Shown piece after piece: positions 49,564 to 57,860 of a stretch of DNA of 64,000 bases. Under the pieces are notes generated by a model, which worked only from the letters and a program-made list of their open reading frames with translations, was not told where the DNA came from and made no database searches. The stretch comes from Silicimonas algicola (GTDB taxonomy: Bacteria; Pseudomonadota; Alphaproteobacteria; Rhodobacterales; Rhodobacteraceae): positions 28,057 through 92,056 of the forward strand of contig NZ_QGGV01000003.1 of the NCBI RefSeq assembly GCF_003148765.1, read 5' to 3'. The translations under genes were made by a program, and so were the position numbers. Each line of letters begins with the position of its first letter. The stretch's first letter is position 1.

Positions 49564-49609
49564 GGCAGGGAAACCTCCGGAAACGCGGGCGGTTCCGAAA
49601 AAGTGCCGC

Positions 49610-49954
49610 TCAGGAATCGAGCCGGACGCCCAGCCCGTCCAACTCGCGGCGCAGCGAGAGGCTGGGCCCGTCGTTCTGCGGCCTGGGGCGTGCCCCCGCG
49701 CGGAGTGCATCGAAGCGAACGCGCAGGGCATCCTTCTCAGGCCCCTTGCAGTCGTGCCAGGGGCGGCCCTGAAGGCCCATGACGAGGGCGTAGTAGCCGA
49801 TGAAGTGCGGGCGGGTGCCGGTCTCGAGAAGGCGGAGGTAGGCGGTGTCGGCGCCGATGGCGCGGATCGCGTCGGCCGTGGGCAGGCCGGCGCGGACGAA
49901 TTCTTTCTCGGATGCCGGGCCGAGATTGCGGATGGCGGTGACGGGCTCGCTCAT
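49610..49954 (-). CDS. TfoX/Sxy C-terminal domain protein
   Basis: A 114-residue protein consisting mainly of a TfoX_C helix-hairpin-helix-like domain: VTAIRNLGPASEKEFVRAGL, then TADAIRAIGADTAYLRLLET and a YYALVMGLQGRPWHD segment. In gammaproteobacteria, Sxy/TfoX controls competence genes, but stand-alone C-terminal domains are widespread and of unknown function. It lies between two very small genes on the minus strand. The 39 bases after its start are unremarkable. Confidence 0.85.
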   Translation of the reverse strand: MSEPVTAIRNLGPASEKEFVRAGLPTADAIRAIGADTAYLRLLETGTRPHFIGYYALVMGLQGRPWHDCKGPEKDALRVRFDALRAGARPRPQNDGPSLSLRRELDGLGVRLDS

Positions 49955-49993
49955 GGGGCCGAGGTTAGCGCCCCGCGCGTGCCGGCGGAAGGA

Positions 49994-50125
49994 TCAGATC
50001 GAGGCCCAGTCGCGGATGGGGCGCGGCAGGGGCGCGTCCTTCGGTCCGCGCGCGGGGGGCGTCTGCGCCTCGGGGTCGCGGCGGGGCGTCCAGCCCTGCG
50101 GGTCGGGGGTCTTGTCGTCGCTCAT
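49994..50125 (-). CDS. Small Pro-rich protein ending DWASI (43 residues)
   Basis: A 43-residue frame, beginning MSDDKTPDPQGWTPRRDPEA and ending PLPRPIRDWASI. Pro and charged residues dominate, so it is probably disordered. The ATG has GGAG six bases upstream. The last five residues (DWASI, preceded by a basic residue) repeat those of the 61-residue protein 430 bases away. Being too short for most gene finders, it is easily missed. No function can be suggested beyond a possible C-terminal binding motif. Confidence 0.5.
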   Translation of the reverse strand: MSDDKTPDPQGWTPRRDPEAQTPPARGPKDAPLPRPIRDWASI

Positions 50126-50712
50126 GCGCAGCTCCAGTCCCGGATCGCCCCTGTCTTACGCTGTCCTTGGCAAGGGGCGAAAAGATGGCCCGTGTCGGAC
50201 GACGAGGGGGTCATTTCGTGGGCGGGGGCGACGGGTGACCGGATTGTGGCGAGAATGTGGCGGCTCGATTTGCCGCAGGAAAGTTGTTCAGAAGATTATC
50301 CACAGGCTGCCGGGCCGGTGCTGGAGGCGACAAACCGCGCAGCGGGATTGGGGCCGTTGCCGAGGAATCCTGAGAAATCAGGGGTATTTGTGGGCGTTTC
50401 TGCATCAATCACCTCTCATTCGGCGTGTTGTTGCCGGGCGTCGCGCCGAAGGTCATCCACAGCCCTGATTCGCGGATTTCCGCCGAGGGAATCGCCCTTC
50501 AGGCGGCCAGTCTCCGCCGCAATCCGTCCGAATCCAGCCACATTTGTCCAAGAAAACAACCTAAGAGCGAAATTCTCATCTGAATCGACGATGTGGGAGG
50601 GGAAGGCGGTCGGTATCTTAAGAAATGAGCCGGGGGGGACAGTGATGTCGCCGGTTCGGGTGGGGACGCGTGATGCGTTCATCTCCAAGTCATGCGTAAT
50701 AGGAGTACTGAA
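50126..50712. other. Gene-free region upstream of the Tad locus
   Basis: Nearly 590 bases without a supportable gene. It contains a perfect DnaA box at 50296, a near-match (TCATCCACA) at 50453, and a small hairpin CCTGA-GAAA-TCAGG at 50369-50382. It should also hold the promoter of the pilin genes, though no convincing -35/-10 pair was identified. A long open frame on the plus strand here has no gene-like features. Confidence 0.5.
50296..50304 (+). promoter_or_regulatory. DnaA box
   Basis: TTATCCACA is an exact DnaA-box consensus. It is a single perfect copy with one 8/9 match 157 bases downstream on the same strand. Origin-type AT-rich repeats are not present, so a regulatory or titration role is more likely than replication initiation. 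Confidence 0.4.
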
Positions 50713-50931
50713 ATGCGCAATCTTTTCCTGAAATTCCGTAAATCCGAAGACGGTGCGACCCTGGTCGAATACGGCGTCGCGCTGATCCTGGCGATCGTCG
50801 TTGGTGGAACGGCGCTGCTTGCTCTCGGTGGCGATGTTTCCGAGGTCATGGGCAACGCCTGCACGAGCGCCCTCGCCGACGGCGGCGCCGATTGCGCCGC
50901 GCCTGTGGTGCCTGCGCCTACCGTTCCGTGA
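50713..50931 (+). CDS. flp: Flp family type IVb pilin (first copy)
   Basis: A 72-residue major-type pilin of the Tad system. The prepilin peptidase site is the Gly in EDGATLVEYGVALILAIVVG, with Glu at +5 and Tyr at +6 as in Flp subunits, followed by one hydrophobic helix. The start at 50713 is set by AGGAG seven bases upstream; an ATG at 50692 is less likely. Unlike the second copy it carries a ~20-residue tail with two Cys (NACTSALADGGADC) and Pro-rich end, possibly a disulfide loop exposed on the fibre. It is the first gene of the Tad locus. Confidence 0.9.
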   Translation: MRNLFLKFRKSEDGATLVEYGVALILAIVVGGTALLALGGDVSEVMGNACTSALADGGADCAAPVVPAPTVP

Positions 50932-51006
50932 GATGATGTGCCGGCATTGCCTCAAGCAATGCCGGCCTCTCCTTGCTTGCAAGTAGACACTTCTGAGATT
51001 CAAAAC

Positions 51007-51165
51007 ATGACCGCGATCCGTAAATTCATTGTCGTCGCCGCCGGAGCAACTCTTGTAGAGTACGCCGTGGCTCTTTTGGTGGTTATTATCGTCGGTAGTG
51101 CAACGATATCCGCCCTCGCCAACGCAGTCGGCACGGAGATCCGGGAAACCACCAGCGCCTTCTGA
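51007..51165 (+). CDS. flp: Flp family type IVb pilin (second copy)
   Basis: A 52-residue Flp pilin: MTAIRKFIVVAAGATLVEYA then VALLVVIIVGSATISALANA. The cleavage Gly precedes ATLVEY, so Glu+5/Tyr+6 are kept and the mature subunit is about 40 residues. It lacks the Cys-containing tail of the first copy. The ribosome site is weak (CTGAGA), suggesting lower expression. It lies 75 bases after the first pilin and 21 bases before cpaB. Confidence 0.87.
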   Translation: MTAIRKFIVVAAGATLVEYAVALLVVIIVGSATISALANAVGTEIRETTSAF

Positions 51166-51186
51166 CGCCACTTAAGGAGTGATTTC

Positions 51187-52005
51187 ATGCGTATGCGTTC
51201 GCTACTGACCCTCGTGATCGGAATCGGCGTCGCCGGCTTTTCGGTCTATGCCTCTCGCGAGCTTCTCCAGGTCCAGACGGCGACCGCCTCCATCGACGCG
51301 AACGAGCCGAAACTCGTCAGCGTGGTCGTGGCCGCTCAGGACATCCCTTTCGGTAAGACGATCGAGGCGCACAAGCTGACCACGATCCAGTGGCCGACCG
51401 ACGCGGTGCCGCCGGGCACCTACAGCGATTTTTCGACGCTAGTTCCTGAAGCCGGACAAGAGCCACGCCGCGCCAAACGGGCGATCGCCCAAGGCGAGCT
51501 CGTCCTTGCGAACAAGCTCTCCGAGTTCGGTGAGAAGGTGACGATCACCCAGACGCTCGGCAAGAACTCGCGAGCCATGGCGATCCGCGTCAACGCATCA
51601 ACCGCAGTCGGTGGTTTCGTCACGCCGGGCGACACCGTTGACATCGTGCTTACCCAAGGCGGCGGCGAGAGCCTTCGGGCGGTCACCATCCTTCAGAACA
51701 TCCGCATCATCGGCGTCGACCAGCAGGCCGACGAGAACAACGAGACGGCGAACGTCGCCAAGACTGTGACGGTCGAGGTGACGCCCGAGCAGGGCCAGAA
51801 GCTGGCGCTGGCCGAGAAGGCCGGGCAGCTTTCGCTCTCGCTTCGCACGCTCGACTCGGTTGTGGACGAGCCGATGGAGTCGATCAGGCTGTCGGACATC
51901 ATCCGCGAGAAATCTCCGACCGAGGAAGGCCCGAAGATGACCATCAAGGTGCGTCGCGCGGGCGTCAACATCGAGAACGTGGAAGTCGAAGAACGCACCA
52001 ACTGA
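51187..52005 (+). CDS. cpaB: Flp pilus assembly protein CpaB/RcpC
   Basis: A 272-residue periplasmic assembly factor anchored by an N-terminal helix (LLTLVIGIGVAGFSVYASRE). A SAF domain follows (VAAQDIPFGKTIEAHKLTTI), then the RcpC-type beta region with AVGGFVTPGDTVDIVLTQGG and VTVEVTPEQGQKLALAEKAG. In Tad systems CpaB works with the secretin CpaC at the outer membrane; no cpaC lies next to it here. The ATG has AAGGAG eight bases upstream. Transcription is continuous with the pilins. Confidence 0.92.
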   Translation: MRMRSLLTLVIGIGVAGFSVYASRELLQVQTATASIDANEPKLVSVVVAAQDIPFGKTIEAHKLTTIQWPTDAVPPGTYSDFSTLVPEAGQEPRRAKRAIAQGELVLANKLSEFGEKVTITQTLGKNSRAMAIRVNASTAVGGFVTPGDTVDIVLTQGGGESLRAVTILQNIRIIGVDQQADENNETANVAKTVTVEVTPEQGQKLALAEKAGQLSLSLRTLDSVVDEPMESIRLSDIIREKSPTEEGPKMTIKVRRAGVNIENVEVEERTN

Positions 52006-52072
52006 CCCTGCGGCGGCGGCCCGGATCTGCTCTCTGGGCCCCGCACCGCAGTTTCGCCTGGGGGACATTGGA

Positions 52073-53926
52073 ATGGGACGGCATGTGATGGTACCGAGTG
52101 CAAAGCGCTTCGCCAAAGACGAGACCGGCGCCCTTCTGGTGTTCTTCGCCATCTGCTGCGCCGCCATTTTTCTCCTCGCGGCGCTCTCCTTCGATATCGG
52201 TCGGCGCGCCTCGACCCAGTCGGAACTTCAGTCCTTCGTCGATAACGTGGCACTGGCCGCAGCAGGCGAGTTGAATGGCTTTCCGGGCGCCCTGCAGCGC
52301 TCTCAAAATGCGGCGAACGACCTGATCCGGGACAGGTTTGCCATCGGCGGGAACGGAGATACGGACCTCGACGGGGAATCCTTCCACCTCGATTTCTATT
52401 CAACGCTTCCCGCAGCCGATTTCACGCCGATGACACGACTGCCGGCCGATGGTTGGCTCGATCCGGGCGAGGCTTCCAACGATCTCGTGGCACGCTTCGT
52501 CCGTATCTCGATGATCAACGACGAGCGCGGCGACAAGCGCGTCCAGGTGCCTTGGGCCTTTGCGCGACTCCTGTCGATCTTCTCGACCGACGACCTGCCG
52601 ACCGAGATGGTCGGCGCCGAGGCGGTCGCGGGATTTACAAGCCTCGCCTGCGATGTCAGTCCGATCTTCTTTTGCATGCCGCCAACGCCGGCTAGCGGGG
52701 AACCATGGGATCCTTCCGCCAACATCGGCCAGACAATCCGGCTCGTTGCCGAAGGGGGCAACGGCAACGGCGGGGATTGGCATCCTGGCAACTTTGCCTG
52801 GCTCGACGTCTTCGATCAGGTGCCTGCGGAGGATCTGACCGACCCAGGTGGTCCCTGCTATGGCTTGAGAAACAACGATCTCTATGCGTGCCTCGTCGCA
52901 GGCCAAGGGGCGCTTTCACTCTGTTTCGAGAACGGCTACCTCAGCACCATGACGGGGAGGGCCGAGGGCTGGAGGCCTACGACGCTCAATTCTTTCTTCG
53001 ACATGTACGATTCGGCGCAGATGGACATGGAAGACGATCCCAGGTATCCACCTGCGCCCGTGGTGACTAAGAGTTACGTCGATGGCTCGACCTGCGGCAA
53101 CAACTCATCGCCAGATACGACAAGCACGACGATGGATCTGCCGCCCGACGATTGCTTCCGAGACGTCGGCGTGAGCGAATGTACCGCGTACTCCGGCGCG
53201 GGTGACCGCTATGGCGACTCTGATTGGACGCAAGGCCGGATTGACTATGTCGAGGCGAATTATTCGGTGGACCCTGATTCCCTTGGTAGGGTCGAGGACC
53301 ACGAGGAATGGATTGATGATGATGGTACGATGTATCACGTCGACGACCCGTTCCGACCTGGAGCAACGAACATCCTTGCTCCCGTTCCGCCTCTTGAGAC
53401 ACAGCCTGTGGTGCGCGCTGGCCCCGACACTACCCGTTGGCAGTATTACAATGCAGAGGTCGCGACGTCGCTCTACTCAAATTCTGGTGCCTACTCTGCG
53501 GGTCCGGACGTAGTACCAAACCCCCGGCCTGGCGGGCCGCTTGACCTGATAAAAGACATCTACATCAACCCCGGTGATGCAAATCCTGCTTACGTTCGCG
53601 AGGGAAGTTCTTTGCCTTCCTGCAGCACCGACAACGCCGGCAACTCACTTGCTTCGGATGACCCGCGCCGCCGCGTCATTACTGCCGCTGCCGTCGACTG
53701 CGAATACTGGAGCAGTAATGCCAACCCGTTTGGCCGCGACCAGTTGAATGGTAGGTCGGGACAGTTCCTGGCGCAGTACTTCGTGGAACTGTTCCTGCTG
53801 AACCCGGCACGTCCGAGCGGGACAACCCGTGAGCTCTACGCCGAGGTCATCAGCGGTGCGCTTAACGGAGGCACCGACAACGTCGCGGAAGGCACCTTCC
53901 GCAACCTCGTGCAGCTTTACCGGTAG
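52073..53926 (+). CDS. TadG-like pilus assembly protein without a visible VWA motif
   Basis: A 617-residue protein. Residues ~15-45 (RFAKDETGALLVFFAICCAA onward) are the TadE/TadG-type membrane segment with Tad_N features, and SFDIGRRASTQSELQSFVDN continues it. The remaining ~550 residues are extracytoplasmic, rich in Asp, Pro, Gly and Thr, with many Cys. TadG normally carries a von Willebrand A domain, but no DxSxS metal site is seen. The central coding region has lower G+C than its neighbours. The ATG has GGGGA eight bases upstream. It sits between cpaB and two tadE genes. Confidence 0.72.
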   Translation: MGRHVMVPSAKRFAKDETGALLVFFAICCAAIFLLAALSFDIGRRASTQSELQSFVDNVALAAAGELNGFPGALQRSQNAANDLIRDRFAIGGNGDTDLDGESFHLDFYSTLPAADFTPMTRLPADGWLDPGEASNDLVARFVRISMINDERGDKRVQVPWAFARLLSIFSTDDLPTEMVGAEAVAGFTSLACDVSPIFFCMPPTPASGEPWDPSANIGQTIRLVAEGGNGNGGDWHPGNFAWLDVFDQVPAEDLTDPGGPCYGLRNNDLYACLVAGQGALSLCFENGYLSTMTGRAEGWRPTTLNSFFDMYDSAQMDMEDDPRYPPAPVVTKSYVDGSTCGNNSSPDTTSTTMDLPPDDCFRDVGVSECTAYSGAGDRYGDSDWTQGRIDYVEANYSVDPDSLGRVEDHEEWIDDDGTMYHVDDPFRPGATNILAPVPPLETQPVVRAGPDTTRWQYYNAEVATSLYSNSGAYSAGPDVVPNPRPGGPLDLIKDIYINPGDANPAYVREGSSLPSCSTDNAGNSLASDDPRRRVITAAAVDCEYWSSNANPFGRDQLNGRSGQFLAQYFVELFLLNPARPSGTTRELYAEVISGALNGGTDNVAEGTFRNLVQLYR

Positions 53927-53935
53927 GGCGTAGAC

Positions 53936-54469
53936 ATGAAAATCAGAACTGCCCTTATCAAGTTCCGGAGGTCCGAGGACGGTGTGGCGCTCGTAGAATT
54001 TGCTTTGCTTCTTCCGGTCTTTCTACTTGCCTTCTTCGTGATCGTCGAATTCACGCGTTTGTTTTTTTCCTATCAGGGCGCCATCGTCGGTGTTCGTGAT
54101 GCGGCGCGTTATATGGCTCGAACGACGAACGGCGATATCTGCGCCGATGCCGGCAGCGTCGGCGTTCCAGAAGTTATAACTTACAACGACGGCGACAGGT
54201 ATTACGCCATTGTCCAGCGGAGCATGGATACTGAAATTGATGGCTTTCTTCCCGAACTCGTCGTGCTTGACTGGGTTTCTCGAAGTGTCACCTGCGTTAG
54301 CCACGCTGACGCTGACCGTTATCGGCAAGCCCGCGTGCCGATGGCAGAGGTTACGGCGCGCTTCACGATAACCTTCCCGTTGGTAGGCATCCTCGAGCTG
54401 AACGGACAAAGGGTACTCGAACCCTTGTGGCGCGATATAACAGATCTTTCTCGGGTTTATGGGGTGTGA
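53936..54469 (+). CDS. tadE: TadE-like pseudopilin (first)
   Basis: A 177-residue TadE/TadF-type protein. The prepilin-like segment is FRRSEDGVALVEFALLLPVF, in which Glu follows Gly at +5, and a hydrophobic helix continues to FFVIVEFTRLFF. The rest is periplasmic, with two Cys pairs possible (GDICADAGS and SVTCVSHAD). TadE-like proteins are minor pseudopilins processed by the same peptidase as Flp. It begins ten bases after the TadG-like gene, and the second tadE follows two bases after its stop. Confidence 0.85.
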   Translation: MKIRTALIKFRRSEDGVALVEFALLLPVFLLAFFVIVEFTRLFFSYQGAIVGVRDAARYMARTTNGDICADAGSVGVPEVITYNDGDRYYAIVQRSMDTEIDGFLPELVVLDWVSRSVTCVSHADADRYRQARVPMAEVTARFTITFPLVGILELNGQRVLEPLWRDITDLSRVYGV

Positions 54470-54471
54470 CC

Positions 54472-55212
54472 GTGACTATTCACTTGAAATCCCTGCCCGG
54501 TCGGTTCCGCAAAGACGAAACCGGAACCACCATGGTCGAGTTCGCGGTCGTCATCGCGCTGTTCCTCCTGATCCTATTTGCCATCCTCGATTTTGGCCGA
54601 CTTGGTTACAATTGGGTATCGACCGAGAAAGCAATGCAGCGTGCCACCCGTATCGCCTCGGTCCGGCCGCCTATTTGCGCCAACATTCCATTGCATCATC
54701 GTCGAGAAGAAGGCACCAGCGCAGAATATCCCGCCGGCACCCTTTGTAGCGCAAATAATGGCATCTGCCAGCAGGTTAACCGTAGTTGTAGGCTGTCCGA
54801 GCCAAATGCTGCGAGCCTCGAGGCGCAGGCAGCCGCTGTCGAAATCTTTGATCTGATCGAGCCGCTATTGCCACAGGGCGCTACTAGCGCCAATGTAGTT
54901 CTGCGCTACAACTACGACCGCAATCTAGGTTTTGTGGGTGGACCGTACGTTCCCAACATCACAGCGGAGTTGGTGGGCGCCCAGAATGTGTGCGGCACCC
55001 AAGACCCCGTGGAAGGCGACGAAGACGCCCCAAGATATCCGCTGTTCTGCTTCGAATTCATGACACCGCTCAGCGCACTCGCTTCTACAGCGGGTGCCGC
55101 CAACGCCGATGGCATCCCGACAGGCGACGGCACCAACGCGGCTCGTATCCCTTTCCCGGATATCTCCGTCACTCTGCCTGCCGAGGATATGAATCTCGGA
55201 ACCCGCGGCTGA
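54472..55212 (+). CDS. tadE: TadE-like pseudopilin (second)
   Basis: A 246-residue TadE-type protein: FRKDETGTTMVEFAVVIALF has the processing Gly and the +5 Glu, followed by a hydrophobic helix. The periplasmic part has several Cys (PPICANIPLHH, TLCSANNGICQQ, NRSCRLSE), which may form disulfides. The start is a GTG; 54472 gives the family-like MTIHLKSLPGRF, while a GTG at 54466 would overlap the previous stop by four bases. It lies 20 bases before the CpaE gene and belongs to the same transcript. Confidence 0.83.
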   Translation: MTIHLKSLPGRFRKDETGTTMVEFAVVIALFLLILFAILDFGRLGYNWVSTEKAMQRATRIASVRPPICANIPLHHRREEGTSAEYPAGTLCSANNGICQQVNRSCRLSEPNAASLEAQAAAVEIFDLIEPLLPQGATSANVVLRYNYDRNLGFVGGPYVPNITAELVGAQNVCGTQDPVEGDEDAPRYPLFCFEFMTPLSALASTAGAANADGIPTGDGTNAARIPFPDISVTLPAEDMNLGTRG

Positions 55213-55232
55213 ACCACATCAAGGACCAACCG

Positions 55233-56438
55233 ATGCACAATTCCATCCTCCTCATCTCCTCCGACGGCGCGATATCGGACCGGGTCGGAGAAGCCCTGTC
55301 CAAGATCGAAGGCGCCAGGGTGGCGACCGAGGCGGCGTCGGTCTCGCAGCTGAACGGGGCCGCAGTGAAGATGGCGGCCGATCATGACGTGGTCATCTTT
55401 GCGACCGATCCGTCAAACGCGGCCGACCTGACGGCGATCGAGCATCTGACCGAGCAGCGGAAGCCGGGCACGGTCTACCTCGCGCTTACCGACGGCGACC
55501 TGCCCCTGTCGAAGGCGCGCGCGCTGACGCGGGCCGGGGTGGACGACGTGTTACCCTATCCATCGTCGACGGGCGAACTGGTCGAGGTGGTAGGCTCGTG
55601 GATCGCGCGTCGCCGGGCCGAGACCGAAGAGCGGTACTCAGGCCCCTCTGCGGCGACCGGCAAGCTGATCGCGGTCTCTCAGGCGCGGGGCGGCATCGGG
55701 TCGACGACGGTCGCAGTGAACCTCGCCGACCAGCTTCTGCAGCGGAAGGGCACGTTCAAGAAAGAGGCGGGCAACCGCGTCTGCATCGTGGATCTCGACC
55801 TTCAGTTCGGAACCGTGGGCGACTTCCTCGACATGGACGAGCAGGAGGGACTTCTGCAACTCGCCTCCGAGCATTTCCTGCCCGACGCGCACTGGATCGA
55901 GCAGACGATCGTGCGCCTGCCGTCGGGGCTGAGCGTCCTCGCCGCTCCGCGCAAGTTCGCGCCGCTCGACTCGCTCCAGCCGGAGCAGATCGACGCGCTG
56001 ATGAAGACGCTCAAGCTGATGTTCGACTATGTCGTCGTCGATCTGCCCCGTGCCCTTGTCAGCTGGGTCGAGCCGGTTCTGGCCGAGACGGACCGGATGT
56101 ACATCGTCATGGACATGACGGTGCCCGCCGTCCGCGCCGCGCGCCGGCTGATGGATTTCGTCCTTGCCGACAACGCGCAGCTTCCGATCGAGTTGATCGT
56201 CAACCACGAGAAGAAGCCGATGATGCTGCGGGAGCATCACCGCGAGGCGCAGAAGGCGCTCGACACGTCGTTCACTCATTGGATCGCGCACGATCCAAAG
56301 GCGGCCCGCGAGGCCGTCGACTATGGCAAGCCGGTGTCCGAGGTGGCGGGCCGGTCCGATCTCTACAAGGGGATCGCCGCGCTCGCGAAGTCCACGATCG
56401 CCGAATTGCCGAAGTCCAAGGCTTCGGTACGAGTTTAA
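55233..56438 (+). CDS. cpaE: Pilus localisation ATPase CpaE/TadZ
   Basis: A 401-residue protein with an N-terminal receiver-like domain (SILLISSDGAISDRVGEALS to about residue 125) and a C-terminal MinD/ParA-type ATPase domain. CpaE/TadZ proteins place the Tad machine at the pole. The P-loop is atypical: ARGGIGSTTVAVNLADQL, where both the signature Lys and the Walker Lys are replaced, as is usual in TadZ. VCIVDLDLQFGTVGDFLDM and DYVVVDLPRALVSW are the other nucleotide-binding segments. The cpaF gene starts 12 bases downstream. Confidence 0.9.
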   Translation: MHNSILLISSDGAISDRVGEALSKIEGARVATEAASVSQLNGAAVKMAADHDVVIFATDPSNAADLTAIEHLTEQRKPGTVYLALTDGDLPLSKARALTRAGVDDVLPYPSSTGELVEVVGSWIARRRAETEERYSGPSAATGKLIAVSQARGGIGSTTVAVNLADQLLQRKGTFKKEAGNRVCIVDLDLQFGTVGDFLDMDEQEGLLQLASEHFLPDAHWIEQTIVRLPSGLSVLAAPRKFAPLDSLQPEQIDALMKTLKLMFDYVVVDLPRALVSWVEPVLAETDRMYIVMDMTVPAVRAARRLMDFVLADNAQLPIELIVNHEKKPMMLREHHREAQKALDTSFTHWIAHDPKAAREAVDYGKPVSEVAGRSDLYKGIAALAKSTIAELPKSKASVRV

Positions 56439-56450
56439 GGAGACACGGTC

Positions 56451-57857
56451 ATGTTCAAGTCCTTCGGAAAGTCCGACGTGAAAACCCCGGCCGCGGTGGC
56501 GGTCAATGGCACAAGCCAGAAGGGGATGGACGCCGCGAACCGCGTCACCTCGTCGGCGTTGCGCTCGCTTGCCGGCAACGACAAGGAGTTGACCGACCGG
56601 CTGTTGCTGAAGAGCCGGCTGCACGAGGCGCTGCTCGAGCGGCTGAACCTCAGCGTGATCGACAAGGTGCAGACGGACGAGCTGCGCCGTGAAGTCGCGA
56701 ACCTGGCGCAGGCGGTCCTGGCCGAGGAAAAGCGGCCGATGCGGACCGAGGACTTCAAGCTCATCGTCGACGAGCTGATGCACGAGGTGCTGGGCTACGG
56801 TCCGCTCGAGCCGCTCCTGGCCGATCCGACGGTGAACGACATCCTGGTGAACGGTCATGACAGCGTCTACGTCGAGCGCTTCGGCGTGCTGGAGGCGACC
56901 AAGGTCCGCTTCCGAGACGAACGGCACCTCTTGCGGATCATCGACAAGATCGTGTCGTCCATCGGACGCCGCGTCGATGAAAGCCAGCCCTGGGTCGATG
57001 CCCGACTGCCCGACGGCAGTCGTGTGAACGCGATCATCCGCCCCTGCGCCATCGACGGGCCGTCGCTGTCGATCCGCAAATTCTCGAAGAAGCCGATCCT
57101 TCTCGACAAGATGATCGAGCTCGGGTCGCTCAGCCAGGAGGCGGCGGGTCTGCTGCAGGCGCTGGTCGAGGCGCGGATGAACATCCTGATCTCGGGCGGT
57201 ACCGGCTCGGGCAAGACGACGCTTCTGAACGCCATGTCGCGGTCGATCAGCGAACACGAACGCATCGTGACGATCGAGGACGCGGCCGAGCTTCAGCTTC
57301 AGCAGGCGCACGTCGTCCGGCTCGAGACCCGTCCGCCCAGCCCGAACGGCACCGGCGCGATCAGCCAGCGCGATCTTGTCCGGAACGCGCTTCGCATGCG
57401 CCCCGACCGGATCATCGTGGGCGAGGTGCGCGGCTCCGAGACCTTCGACATGCTCCAGGCGATGAACACGGGCCACGACGGTTCGATGACGACCGTCCAC
57501 GCCAACACCGCGCGCGACGCTCTCAGCCGGATCGAGCAGATGGTGTCGATGATGGGGCTCGACCTGCCACTCTCGGCCATCCGGTCGCAGATCGCGTCCG
57601 GCATCAACTTCATCGTCCAGCTCAACCGACTGTCGGACGGCAACCGCAAGGTGATGAGCGTGTCCGAGATCACGGGCATGGAAGGCGAGACGATCACCAT
57701 GCAGGACATCTTCGTCTTCAAGAAGACCGGCAAGGGCGAGAACGGCGAGGTTCAGGGGCAGTTCATGGCGACGGGGATGCGGCCCAAGTGCGCCGAGGCG
57801 CTGCTCGCGTCCGGCGTCGACCTCAGCCAGACCTCGTTCCTGGCACGGGGGAAGTAA
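56451..57857 (+). CDS. cpaF: Tad secretion ATPase CpaF/TadA
   Basis: A 468-residue hexameric traffic ATPase of the VirB11/GspE superfamily that powers Flp pilus extension. The Walker A is ISGGTGSGKTTLLNAMSRSI, Walker B RPDRIIVGEVRGSETFD, and the His/Asp boxes are in ERIVTIEDAAELQLQQAHVV and GHDGSMTTVHANTARDALSR. The N-terminal ~90 residues are the usual helical domain. It begins 12 bases after cpaE and tadB follows three bases after its stop. Confidence 0.95.
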   Translation: MFKSFGKSDVKTPAAVAVNGTSQKGMDAANRVTSSALRSLAGNDKELTDRLLLKSRLHEALLERLNLSVIDKVQTDELRREVANLAQAVLAEEKRPMRTEDFKLIVDELMHEVLGYGPLEPLLADPTVNDILVNGHDSVYVERFGVLEATKVRFRDERHLLRIIDKIVSSIGRRVDESQPWVDARLPDGSRVNAIIRPCAIDGPSLSIRKFSKKPILLDKMIELGSLSQEAAGLLQALVEARMNILISGGTGSGKTTLLNAMSRSISEHERIVTIEDAAELQLQQAHVVRLETRPPSPNGTGAISQRDLVRNALRMRPDRIIVGEVRGSETFDMLQAMNTGHDGSMTTVHANTARDALSRIEQMVSMMGLDLPLSAIRSQIASGINFIVQLNRLSDGNRKVMSVSEITGMEGETITMQDIFVFKKTGKGENGEVQGQFMATGMRPKCAEALLASGVDLSQTSFLARGK

Positions 57858-57860
57858 GTC

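Noticed and set aside
50296..50461. A replication origin
   Set aside because: Only one perfect and one imperfect DnaA box, no AT-rich unwinding region and no repA, dnaA, hemE or parAB nearby.
50692..50712. Earlier ATG for the first Flp pilin
   Set aside because: The AGGAG site lies between the two ATGs and is correctly spaced only for 50713.
49427..50731. A 434-codon plus-strand open frame before the Tad locus
   Set aside because: It overlaps four supported minus-strand genes and the gene-free region, has no ribosome site and no recognisable protein features; it is a shadow of high G+C.
55233..56438. Loss-of-function P-loop in CpaE
   Set aside because: The atypical GGIGSTT lacks Lys, but such substitutions are common in TadZ/CpaE proteins, so it is not evidence of decay.
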